Below, in pieces: positions 26,712 to 34,408 of a stretch of 64,000 nucleotides of DNA (positions within the stretch are counted from its first letter, which is position 1; every line of letters starts with the position of its first letter). Origin of the DNA: Pseudomonas sp. J452 (GTDB lineage: Bacteria; Pseudomonadota; Gammaproteobacteria; Pseudomonadales; Pseudomonadaceae); assembly GCF_024666525.1 (NCBI RefSeq), contig NZ_CP088294.1, positions 434,001-498,000 on the forward strand, given 5' to 3'. A program made the translations under genes and the position numbers. The notes beneath the pieces are model-generated. The model had not been told where the DNA came from. It saw nothing but the letters and a program-made list of their open reading frames with translations, and searched no databases.

Positions 26712-27419
26712 ATGTCCGACCCACTGATCGAACTCAACGACCTCGGCTTCGCCTGGCCCGGCCAGGCGGAGTTGCTGGATATTCCCGGTTTCACTCTGCA
26801 ACGCGGCGAGAGCCTGTTTCTCAAGGGCCCCAGCGGCAGCGGCAAGACCACCCTGCTCGGCCTGCTCGGCGGCGTGCAGCAGCCGGGGCGCGGCAGCGTG
26901 AAGCTGCTTGGCAACGAGCTCGCGCGGCTGTCCTCGGGCGCCCGTGATCGCTTCCGGGTCGACCACACCGGCTATATCTTCCAGCAGTTCAACCTGCTGC
27001 CGTTCCTCTCGGTACGCGAGAACGTCGAGCTGCCCTGCCGCTTCTCCCAGTCCCGCGCCGTACGCGCCAGCCAGCGCCATGGCAGTGTCGATGCAGCTGC
27101 CGCGGTATTACTCGAACACCTAGGACTGAAGGCCGAACTGCTGCCGCGCCGTGCCGACTCGCTGTCGATCGGCCAGCAGCAACGGGTCGCCGCCGCCCGT
27201 GCGCTGATCGGCCAGCCGGAACTGGTGATCGCCGACGAACCGACCTCGGCCCTGGATGCCGATGCGCGTGAGGCATTCCTCTCGCTGCTGTTCGCCGAAT
27301 GCCGCGCCGCCGGCGCCAGCCTGCTGTTCGTCAGCCATGACCAGAGCCTGGCGCCGCTGTTCGACCGCGCCCTGTCGCTGGCCGAGCTGAACCGCGCCAG
27401 CCGCGTCGAGGAGGTCTGA
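26712..27419 (+). CDS. ABC transporter ATPase, MacB/LolD type
   Basis: ATPase with Walker A GPSGSGKTT, Q-loop YIFQQFNLLPFLSV, signature LSIGQQQRVAAARALIG and Walker B LVIADEPTSALDADA. Homologues I know begin at MSDPLIELNDLGFAWP (ATG 26712); an in-frame ATG 33 bases earlier is also possible, and neither has a clear ribosome site. It pairs with the FtsX-type permease that starts one base after its stop. Such pairs extrude or move molecules between inner membrane and periplasm rather than import small ions, so the exact zinc role is open. Confidence 0.88.
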   Translation: MSDPLIELNDLGFAWPGQAELLDIPGFTLQRGESLFLKGPSGSGKTTLLGLLGGVQQPGRGSVKLLGNELARLSSGARDRFRVDHTGYIFQQFNLLPFLSVRENVELPCRFSQSRAVRASQRHGSVDAAAAVLLEHLGLKAELLPRRADSLSIGQQQRVAAARALIGQPELVIADEPTSALDADAREAFLSLLFAECRAAGASLLFVSHDQSLAPLFDRALSLAELNRASRVEEV

Positions 27420-27420
27420 G

Positions 27421-28683
27421 ATGCATCTGATCCGCATCGCCCTGGCCAGCTTGGGCAACCGCCGCTTCACCGCCCTGCTCACGGTGTTCGCCATCGCCCT
27501 GTCGGTGTGCCTGCTGCTTGCCGTCGAACGGGTGCGCAGCGAGGCGCGCGCCAGTTTCGCCAGCACCATCAGCGGCACCGACCTGATCGTCGGCGCCCGT
27601 TCCGGCAGCGTGAACCTGCTGCTGTACTCGGTGTTCCGCATCGGCAATGCCACCAACAATATCCGCTGGGACAGCTTCGAAACCCTGGCCAAACACCCGC
27701 AGGTGAAGTGGGCCATCCCGCTGTCACTGGGCGACTCGCACCGCGGTTACCGAGTGCTCGGCACCGACACCGGCTACTTTGAGCATTACCACTACGGCCG
27801 TACGCAGCCGCTGCAGCTGGTCGAAGGCAAGCCGTTCGCCGACCTGTTCGAAGTGGTGCTCGGCGCCGAAGTGGCGCAGGCGCTGCACTACAAACTGGGC
27901 GACCAGATCGTCCTGGCCCACGGGGTCAGCACGGTCAGCCTGACCCAGCACGACGACAAGCCGTTCACCGTGGTCGGCATCCTCGCCCGCACCGGCACGC
28001 CGGTGGACCGCACCCTGCATATCTCCCTGGCCGGCATGGAAGCGCTGCATGTCGACTGGCAGAACGGCGTGCCGGCGCGCGGCGCGGGCAAGATCTCGGC
28101 CGAGCAGGCGCGTGAAATGCAGCTGCAACCCAAGGCCATCACCGCCGTTCTGTTGGGTCTGAAAAGCAAGATCGCCACCTTCACCGTGCAGCGCCAGGTC
28201 AACGAATACCGCGGCGAGCCGCTGCAGGCGATTCTCCCCGGCGTCGCCCTGCAGGAGCTGTGGAGCCTGATGGGCGTGGCCGAAAAGGCGCTGTTCGTGG
28301 TCTCGCTGTTCGTCGTGCTGACCGGGCTGATCGGCATGCTCACGGCCATCCTCACCAGCCTCAACGAGCGCCGCCGGGAGATGGCCATCCTCCGCTCGGT
28401 GGGCGCGCGGCCCTGGCATATCGCCGGCTTGCTGGTGCTGGAAGCCTTCGCCCTGGCCCTGGCTGGCGTCTTGCTGGGGCTGGCCCTGCTCTATCTCGGC
28501 ATCGCCGCCAGCCAGGGCTATGTGCAGGCGCAGTACGGCCTGTTCCTGCCGCTCAACCTGCCCAGTGGCTATGAGTGGCGTCTGCTCGGCGCTATTCTGG
28601 CGGCCGCCCTGCTGATGGGCAGCGTGCCGGCCTGGCGCGCCTATCGGCAGTCCCTGGCCGATGGCCTGTCGATCCGTCTATGA
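27421..28683 (+). CDS. ABC transporter permease, FtsX/MacB type
   Basis: 420 residues with one N-terminal helix (about 15-35), a large periplasmic domain (about 40-285) and three C-terminal helices (about 290-320, 335-375, 385-410), the MacB/LolE-like topology. VGAR motifs ILRSVGARPWHIAGLLVLEAF match the FtsX domain. It follows the ATPase by one base. The DUF3299 gene starts next to its stop, so the three are one unit. Confidence 0.88.
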   Translation: MHLIRIALASLGNRRFTALLTVFAIALSVCLLLAVERVRSEARASFASTISGTDLIVGARSGSVNLLLYSVFRIGNATNNIRWDSFETLAKHPQVKWAIPLSLGDSHRGYRVLGTDTGYFEHYHYGRTQPLQLVEGKPFADLFEVVLGAEVAQALHYKLGDQIVLAHGVSTVSLTQHDDKPFTVVGILARTGTPVDRTLHISLAGMEALHVDWQNGVPARGAGKISAEQAREMQLQPKAITAVLLGLKSKIATFTVQRQVNEYRGEPLQAILPGVALQELWSLMGVAEKALFVVSLFVVLTGLIGMLTAILTSLNERRREMAILRSVGARPWHIAGLLVLEAFALALAGVLLGLALLYLGIAASQGYVQAQYGLFLPLNLPSGYEWRLLGAILAAALLMGSVPAWRAYRQSLADGLSIRL

Positions 28684-28691
28684 GGTTGCCC

Positions 28692-29222
28692 ATGCGTCGC
28701 CTGTTGTTTGCGCTGCTGTTGTCCTGCACTACCGCGCTGTGGAGCGCTGCTCCGATGGCCGCAGAACTGCGCGAGCTGACCTGGAGCGAGATGGTGCCCG
28801 CCGACGCGCCGCCACAGACTGCCCAGCCGGCTGCACCGCTGCACGACCTGTCGCAACTGGCCGACGCCCTCGCTGCAGAAAGCGGCCCCGCCGCCGCGCA
28901 GCAGTCGCCGGCGGCGCCAGTGGTCAAGGCACTCGACGGCCAGCAGGTGAAACTGCCGGGCTACATCGTGCCGCTGGATGTGACCGAGGAAGGCCGCGTC
29001 ACCGAGTTCCTCCTGGTGCCCTACTTCGGCGCCTGCATCCACGTGCCGCCACCGCCCTCCAACCAGATCGTGCATGTCACCAGCGAACTGGGCGTGCTGA
29101 TGGATGCGCTGTACCAACCGTTCTGGATCGAAGGCCCGCTCAAGGTCGGCCAGATCAGCAGCGACCTGGCCGAGGCCGGCTATCAGATGCAGGCCGAGAA
29201 GATCTATCCGTACGAGATGTGA
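28692..29222 (+). CDS. DUF3299 periplasmic protein
   Basis: 176 residues from ATG 28692 (GAGG six bases ahead); the ATG at 28680 overlapping the permease stop is an alternative. A signal peptide (MRRLLFALLLSCTTALWSAAPMAAE) precedes a Pro/Ala-rich stretch and the conserved domain with KLPGYIVPLDVTEEGRVTEFLLVPYFGACIHVPPPPSNQ. The conserved Cys and His in FGACIHVPPPPSNQ suggest metal binding. Function unknown; the setting in a Zur-type cluster suggests zinc or metal trafficking. Confidence 0.82.
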   Translation: MRRLLFALLLSCTTALWSAAPMAAELRELTWSEMVPADAPPQTAQPAAPLHDLSQLADALAAESGPAAAQQSPAAPVVKALDGQQVKLPGYIVPLDVTEEGRVTEFLLVPYFGACIHVPPPPSNQIVHVTSELGVLMDALYQPFWIEGPLKVGQISSDLAEAGYQMQAEKIYPYEM

Positions 29223-29275
29223 TCAAGGATGTGTCAGATTGACGCACCCCAACCGCTCAACAACACTCCAGCCTA

Positions 29276-29289
29276 TTGAGCCAAGTCAA
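29276..29289. promoter_or_regulatory. candidate Anr (FNR-type) box before oprG
   Basis: TTGAG-CCAA-GTCAA differs from the consensus TTGAT-NNNN-ATCAA only at the inner base of each arm. Its centre is about 41 bases before a start point expected from GACAAT at 29313-29318, the class II activation geometry. OprG is known to be Anr-dependent in P. aeruginosa. Confidence 0.5.
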
Positions 29290-29361
29290 GAAGTGCCCCC
29301 ATCAGGTTGGCTGACAATCCGCTCAGCCAACACCTATTCCTAAAACTGATTGGAGCACACC

Positions 29362-30057
29362 ATGCGCAAGTCTCTGCTGACCGCATCCCTACTCGCCCTC
29401 GCCGTTTCCGCGCCGCTGGCCCAAGCCTTCGAAGCCGGTGACATCATCGTGCGTGCCGGCGCCATCACTGTTGCCCCGGTGGAAGACAGCAGCGAGCTGC
29501 AAGTCGGCGGCGCCGACGTAGCTGGCACCAAGGCCACCGTGGAAAGCGACACCCAGCTGGGCCTGAACTTCGCCTACATGGTCACCAACAACATCGGTAT
29601 CGAGTTGCTGGCCGCCAGCCCGTTCACCCACGAGGTGGGGGTGAGAGGCGTAGACGCCGCACTGGGCACCCCTGCCGGCACCATCGATGGCCGCCTGGGC
29701 GAAACCAAGCAGCTGCCACCGACCCTGAGCGCCATCTACTACCCACTGGACAGCCAATCCGCCTTCCAGCCCTACCTCGGCCTGGGCATCAACTACACCG
29801 TCATGTTCGATGAAGACCTGAGCAGCCGCCAGGAAGCCAATGGCTTCAGCAATCTGGACATTGATGACTCGTGGGGCCTGTCCTACCAGGTAGGCATGGA
29901 CTACATGCTCAGCGACAACCTGCTGCTCAACGCCCAGGTGCGCTACATCGATATCGACGTCACCGCGACCCTCGACCACAACACCCTCGGTGACGTTGAA
30001 GTGGACGTGGATATCGATCCTTTCGTGTACATGATTGGCCTGGGCTACAAGTTCTAA
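29362..30057 (+). CDS. oprG: outer-membrane protein OprG (OmpW family)
   Basis: Small eight-stranded outer-membrane barrel thought to let hydrophobic molecules and small amino acids pass. 231 residues from ATG 29362, behind TGGAG, with signal peptide MRKSLLTASLLALAVSAPLAQA. Barrel strands include NIGIELLAASPFTHEVGV, KQLPPTLSAIYYPL, YLGLGINYTVMFDE and the C-terminal MIGLGYKF ending in Phe. The gene position next to the zinc cluster and the epimerase matches P. aeruginosa PA4067. A strong terminator follows. Confidence 0.95.
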   Translation: MRKSLLTASLLALAVSAPLAQAFEAGDIIVRAGAITVAPVEDSSELQVGGADVAGTKATVESDTQLGLNFAYMVTNNIGIELLAASPFTHEVGVRGVDAALGTPAGTIDGRLGETKQLPPTLSAIYYPLDSQSAFQPYLGLGINYTVMFDEDLSSRQEANGFSNLDIDDSWGLSYQVGMDYMLSDNLLLNAQVRYIDIDVTATLDHNTLGDVEVDVDIDPFVYMIGLGYKF

Positions 30058-30079
30058 GAGCCCGCCAGTCGCGCAAGCA

Positions 30080-30108
30080 AAAAGCCCCGCCAAGTGCGGG
30101 GCTTTTTG
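30080..30108. terminator. bidirectional terminator between oprG and epimerase gene
   Basis: AAGCCCCGC - CAAGT - GCGGGGCTT with an A-tract on the left and TTTTT on the right. It serves oprG from the left and the convergent epimerase gene from the right. Confidence 0.93.
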
Positions 30109-30129
30109 CTTGCATCAATCGCCGCGCAC

Positions 30130-31059
30130 TCAGCGCCCCAGCAGCCTGGCCAAGCCGTCCTGCAAGGGCGTCGCCGGGGCCAGCTGGAAGCGCTGGCGCA
30201 GCAGGTGGTTGTCCGCCCGCGAATGGCGGATATCGCCGGCACGGGCTGCGGTATGGGTCACCGCCGGCAGGCTGCCGAGCACCCCGCCAATCGCCGCGAG
30301 CAACTGGTTGAGGCTGATCGACTGGTTGTGCCCGACGTTCACCGCACCGCTCGCTACCTGCGCCTGAGTCAACGCCTGCACCAGCAGCGGCACCAGGTCG
30401 GCGACATAGAAGAAGTCGCGGGTCTGCTCGCCATCGCCGAATACGCAGATCGGTTCTCCGCTCAGAGCACGCTCGGTGAAGATGCTGATCACCCCGGAAT
30501 AGGGCGAGGACGGATCCTGGCGCGGACCGAATATATTGAAGAAGCGGAAGATCGCCGGTTCCAGGCCATGCTGGCGCTGGTAGAAATCCAGGTAGAACTC
30601 GCTGGCCAGCTTGTCCGCAGCATAGGGCGTGAGCGGCGCCTTGGGCGTGTCCTCGCGCACCGCCACGCCTTCACCATTGTTGCCATACACGGCGGCGCTG
30701 GAGGCAAAGACCACACGACGTACGCCTGCTTCACGCATCGCTTCGCAAAGATTCAGGGTGCCGATGAAGTTGCTCTGGTGGGTGCTGACAGGGTCATCCA
30801 CCGAGGCTTGCACCGAGGCCACTGCCGCCAGGTGGGCGACGGCCTGGCAACCAACCACCGCACGGCGCATCAGCGCAGCATCGGCAACATCGCCCTCGAG
30901 CAGCTCAAGCCGTGGATTATCCAGCGCCAGGTTGCTGCGCTGGCCGGTGGACAAGTTGTCCAGCACGCGCACTCGGTGGCCGGCGGCGAGCAGGGCATCG
31001 GTCAGGTGCGAGCCGATAAAACCGGCGCCACCGGTGACCAGGATCAGGGAATCAGACAT
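30130..31059 (-). CDS. NAD-dependent epimerase/dehydratase (SDR, extended)
   Basis: 309 residues. The Rossmann motif VTGGAGFIGSHL, the DNLSTG block, the SSAAVYG segment and the catalytic YAADK (YxxxK) are all present, as in UDP-glucose 4-epimerases and related sugar-nucleotide enzymes. Substrate is probably a nucleoside diphosphate sugar for surface polysaccharide. It lies six bases downstream of a related reductase gene, so the pair may act in one pathway. Synteny partner in P. aeruginosa: PA4068 (from memory). Confidence 0.88.
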   Translation of the reverse strand: MSDSLILVTGGAGFIGSHLTDALLAAGHRVRVLDNLSTGQRSNLALDNPRLELLEGDVADAALMRRAVVGCQAVAHLAAVASVQASVDDPVSTHQSNFIGTLNLCEAMREAGVRRVVFASSAAVYGNNGEGVAVREDTPKAPLTPYAADKLASEFYLDFYQRQHGLEPAIFRFFNIFGPRQDPSSPYSGVISIFTERALSGEPICVFGDGEQTRDFFYVADLVPLLVQALTQAQVASGAVNVGHNQSISLNQLLAAIGGVLGSLPAVTHTAARAGDIRHSRADNHLLRQRFQLAPATPLQDGLARLLGR

Positions 31060-31065
31060 GCGTTC

Positions 31066-31950
31066 TCAACTGTGTCGGTAATAGCGATCGAGCAGGGCCG
31101 GCAGGCCGGCCCGCCAGGCACGCGGCTTGATGCCGAAGGTATTGAGGATCTTCTTGCAGGCCAGTACTGCGTGCTGCGGCTCGTCGGCGGCATCCACCCG
31201 CGCGGCGTGAGCCTGAGGGCTGACTTCGAGCACCTGCAATTTATGCAGCGGCCGCGCCTCGCTGATGATCGCCTGGCCAAGCGCCAGCGGCGTGGTCGCC
31301 TCGTGGCCGCCGTAGTGATAGGTGCCCCACAGCGGAAACTGGCAATCGAGCTGCTTGAGCACGGCGATGATCACCCGCGCAGCATCGTCGACCAGGGTCG
31401 GATTGCCGCGCCGGTCATCGGCCATCAGCAGTTGCTGCTCCAGCTCGGCGCGGCGCAGGAAGCGCCCGAGCAGACCATCGGCACTGTCGTCGAGCAGCCA
31501 GCCGAAGCGCAGCAGCACATGCCGCGGACAGGTGGCCCGCACGTTCTGTTCGATACGGCGCAGGGCCTGACCGCGAATGCCCAGCGGCACCGGCTCGTCC
31601 TTCTCGCTGTAGGCCGTGGCCCGCGAGCCATCGAAGACCCGGTAGCTGGACGGTTGCAGGAGGACGATATTGTGGTGCTGACAAAGCTCGGCGAGGCGTT
31701 CGAGCGCACGCTCCTGCTGATTGAAACGCGCCTCGTCGACCGTCTCCGCCTGGAACCAGTCGAAGTAGTAGGCGAGATTGATCAGCGCATCGGGGCGCGT
31801 GTCATCGAGCAGTTGGGTGAGGCTGGCGACATCCCAGCCGCCCTCGGGTGGGCGTGGGGCAAGAAAGCCAATATCTTCCTCGGCCCCCAGGCGGATCAGC
31901 GCCTGCCCCAGGGCATTGCCGCCGCCCAGCAGCATCAGGCGCATGCGCAT
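31066..31950 (-). CDS. RmlD-like sugar-nucleotide reductase/epimerase family protein
   Basis: Rossmann-type protein with LMLLGGGNALGQALIRLGAEEDIGF at the N-terminus, INLAYYFDWFQAET in the middle and a GTYHYGGHEATTPLALGQAI segment like the GxYHxxG of dTDP-4-dehydrorhamnose reductases. The SxxVFDG-like motif is SSYRVFDGS, which favours the RmlD family; the usual YxxxK is replaced by YSEKD, so catalysis is uncertain. I start at ATG 31950 (MRMRLMLLGG) as the fold begins there; a GTG or TTG start further up is possible. It precedes the epimerase gene in a leftward pair. Confidence 0.75.
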   Translation of the reverse strand: MRMRLMLLGGGNALGQALIRLGAEEDIGFLAPRPPEGGWDVASLTQLLDDTRPDALINLAYYFDWFQAETVDEARFNQQERALERLAELCQHHNIVLLQPSSYRVFDGSRATAYSEKDEPVPLGIRGQALRRIEQNVRATCPRHVLLRFGWLLDDSADGLLGRFLRRAELEQQLLMADDRRGNPTLVDDAARVIIAVLKQLDCQFPLWGTYHYGGHEATTPLALGQAIISEARPLHKLQVLEVSPQAHAARVDAADEPQHAVLACKKILNTFGIKPRAWRAGLPALLDRYYRHS

Positions 31951-32076
31951 GGTGGTGCGGGTTACTCCAGTCACGAAAGGAACAGGCTGCAAGCAGCCAG
32001 ACTGGCGGTATTTTGCGGGTTTTACCTGGGGTCGTCACCCGCAAACTGCGTTGCGCTGCGTCTTAGTCCACAGAAA

Positions 32077-32108
32077 GCCGCGGCAGAGCAGCCCTGCCCT
32101 GCCGCGGC
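32077..32108 (-). terminator. probable terminator after the ceramidase gene
   Basis: A 10-bp perfect stem (GCCGCGGCAG/CTGCCGCGGC) with a 12-base loop lies just beyond the ceramidase stop. On the minus strand it is followed by TTTCTG, a weak U-tract. Confidence 0.6.
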
Positions 32109-32115
32109 GCCGCTG

Positions 32116-34158
32116 TTATTGCACCAGGAAGCTGCGGCTGACCCCGGAGAAGCTGGATATATCTCCGCTGCCCAGCGCCTTGCTGTCACCGTAATGTTTT
32201 AGGCGGTATTCGCCCGGCGCAGTGCCCTGGGGGATGGTCCAGCGCAGGGTGGCCTGCGAGGTGCCCCAGAAACCGTCCTTGCGCAGCCAGTGGTACTCGG
32301 TGCTCCAGTCATTGTCGCGAGCCACCGTCTGCCAGTTGCCGGCCACCTTGCGCTGCACTTCGAGGAAGGTGCCTTCGGTGCGCAGATTGTTGCGCGGGTG
32401 GCCGGTCCAGAACACCGCCTGCGCCGTGTCGCCAACACGATACTGGGCATTGACATCGCGGTCCACCTCACCGAATTGCATGCCCGCCGGCGGATTGTCG
32501 TAGAGCACAGGGGTAACGACGCTGAGCTGAGGGTAGATCAGTCTAGGGAGGGCGGGAAATTCCCAATCGTGCAGATCACGCGGCACCAGGGTGCTGACCA
32601 GCGCCTGCTGGTCGCGCAGTGCGACGGCCAGGTCATTGAACACCTGCTGGTAGGCCGCCAGGGTCCAGCGCCCGAAGTGGGTGGAGCCGCCCTCGTAGTG
32701 CTGCTTGTCGTACTCCTCGGCGGTGGTCACATAGCCGGCGTAGGCATTGGACATACCAGCCACCACCAGCAGCTGGTTGCTGCCGAGCACTCCGCGCACC
32801 GTCTCGCGCAGACGCCGCCCGGACATCACGGTGAACTCGCCGGGTACCGCGAGCAGGGCGAACTGACCGATGCGCAGGATTGATGCCGGCAATACTTCTG
32901 GGCTCCAAGGAATACCTGACGAGCCAGCTCTGCTTTGCACAAGGAGTATCGGCTTAGGTGCGTGGCAGGTGATTTCTTCCTTAGTCGGAGGAGCGAGGGA
33001 TTGCATACGATCACGCCACTCTTGCGAAAAGGCGCCGTGGATACCCTCTTCAAATCCCATATTGGCACGGCCGTCCTCAGCACCGGCAGCGAAGGCATTG
33101 CCGAGGGCGGCGTTGCAGGTTTTCTGCGGCGGGCCGCCGGTGAACTCGGGGCGCACGCTGATCTTCGAGAAGTCATTGTACTGGTGGCGGAAATCCACAC
33201 TGCCGGTGAGCTGCACGCTGGCATCGAGATACAGTTGCAGCGCCTTGTCGAACTGGCGGTCGCCGATAATCTCGGTATTGCGCAACTGATCATTGGTCGG
33301 CCCGGTGCCATCCAGGTTGAGGTTGGGCGTGGTATCGGCATGGTTGCTCTGGGCAAACGAGGCGACGAAGTCCGGATTGCCCTGAGCCCTGGCCCGCTCC
33401 TCGAAACGCCATTCGGCGCGGCCCTTGTTGTCGCTGGTGAGCAGGGTATTGCTATTGCTCATCGAAGTCGGATGCACGGCGAACCAACTGATCATGCCGG
33501 CGTCGCGATTGCCCTGGCGCAGGCGCAGCACCAGCATCTCCGGGTCCACCGAACTGCTATAACGCTGGCGTTCGGCCGCTGGATTGTTGTCGTAGGCCGG
33601 CTGCGAGCGGTTCTTACTGGCAGTGAGCAGTTCGCCGCGCTTGATCAGTACATGCCCGGGCCTCAAGTTTTCATGCGCCTCGGTGATGGCCTTAACGATG
33701 CCGTTGACCTGGACATCGAAGTTCTCCTTGACGAAGCCGAGGATGGTCATGTTGTACAGCGCATAGTGCGACTGACCGCCCGCCCCGCCATGGGTATGGG
33801 TGGCGCTGAGCACCAGGTTGTCCTGGGTGAAGCGCTTGTCGATAGCCTTGATACGCTCGACCACCGCCTGGTTGACCGACTGGAACAGCGCACCGGCATC
33901 CACATTGACGAACACCACGGCGGGCCCGTCGTCGGGTTCGGCGATGATGTAAGCGCGCGCATACTGGCGGTTATGGATGCCGCTGCTTTTCTGCTCGGGG
34001 TTGGCGTACCCAAACATGCCGACCTCGGCGGCGGCGCCGGTAATGTCATGTTTGCCGACGCCGACCAGGTAGTTGTCGCTGTACGCCTGCGCCCACGCAG
34101 GCAACAGGGCGCAGCAGGCCGTGAGGAATAACCGGGTCATTCTCCTTCTTGTCATCAT
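32116..34158 (-). CDS. neutral ceramidase with Thr at the usual nucleophile position
   Basis: Secreted or periplasmic enzyme of the neutral/alkaline ceramidase family, which splits ceramide into sphingoid base and fatty acid. 680 residues: signal peptide to AWAQA (about 25), then VGVGKHDITGAAAEVGMFGYANPEQKSSG-type start, FVNVDAG, SATHTHGGAGGQSHY (metal His121/123), WFAVHPTSM (His229) and VTTAEEYDKQHYEGGSTHFGRWTL. In the nucleophile segment, where the Pseudomonas enzyme has Asn-Leu-Ser-Pro-Asn (Ser274), this protein reads ADTTPN, with Thr277 in place of Ser. The C-terminal beta-sandwich is present. Regulated leftward transcription; it stands 250 bases after the DUF1329 gene. Confidence 0.9.
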   Translation of the reverse strand: MMTRRRMTRLFLTACCALLPAWAQAYSDNYLVGVGKHDITGAAAEVGMFGYANPEQKSSGIHNRQYARAYIIAEPDDGPAVVFVNVDAGALFQSVNQAVVERIKAIDKRFTQDNLVLSATHTHGGAGGQSHYALYNMTILGFVKENFDVQVNGIVKAITEAHENLRPGHVLIKRGELLTASKNRSQPAYDNNPAAERQRYSSSVDPEMLVLRLRQGNRDAGMISWFAVHPTSMSNSNTLLTSDNKGRAEWRFEERARAQGNPDFVASFAQSNHADTTPNLNLDGTGPTNDQLRNTEIIGDRQFDKALQLYLDASVQLTGSVDFRHQYNDFSKISVRPEFTGGPPQKTCNAALGNAFAAGAEDGRANMGFEEGIHGAFSQEWRDRMQSLAPPTKEEITCHAPKPILLVQSRAGSSGIPWSPEVLPASILRIGQFALLAVPGEFTVMSGRRLRETVRGVLGSNQLLVVAGMSNAYAGYVTTAEEYDKQHYEGGSTHFGRWTLAAYQQVFNDLAVALRDQQALVSTLVPRDLHDWEFPALPRLIYPQLSVVTPVLYDNPPAGMQFGEVDRDVNAQYRVGDTAQAVFWTGHPRNNLRTEGTFLEVQRKVAGNWQTVARDNDWSTEYHWLRKDGFWGTSQATLRWTIPQGTAPGEYRLKHYGDSKALGSGDISSFSGVSRSFLVQ

Positions 34159-34314
34159 GATTCAGCACCTTGAGCGAAACGCTCTGCAAGACTGCAAACG
34201 GGTGGCTTGAACTCAGCCGGTGGGTTTCTCAGTCGGCTCGGCTTGCGGCGGACAAAGCTCCGCCCTGCGGCAGGGCCGCAAGCTTGAACCACCAAGTTGG
34301 AAATGCATCAAGTA

Positions 34315-34402
34315 CCCTCTCCCGTTCACGGGAGAGGGCTGGGGAGAGGGGTGTTGGCCAAGCCCTCTCCCCCAGCCCCTCTCCCACTTGTGGGAGAGGG
34401 GA
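34315..34402. repeat. palindromic intergenic repeat, family D, double copy
   Basis: Two hairpins in a row: CCCTCTCCCGTTCACGGGAG with GGCTGGGGAGAGGG, then CCCTCTCCCACTTGTGGGAG with GAGGGG. It lies between the DUF1329 and ceramidase genes. The rest of the gap (34159-34314) holds another inverted pair, CTTGCGGC/GCCGCAAG at about 34241-34283, and no clear promoter. Confidence 0.82.
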
Positions 34403-34408
34403 GCAAGG

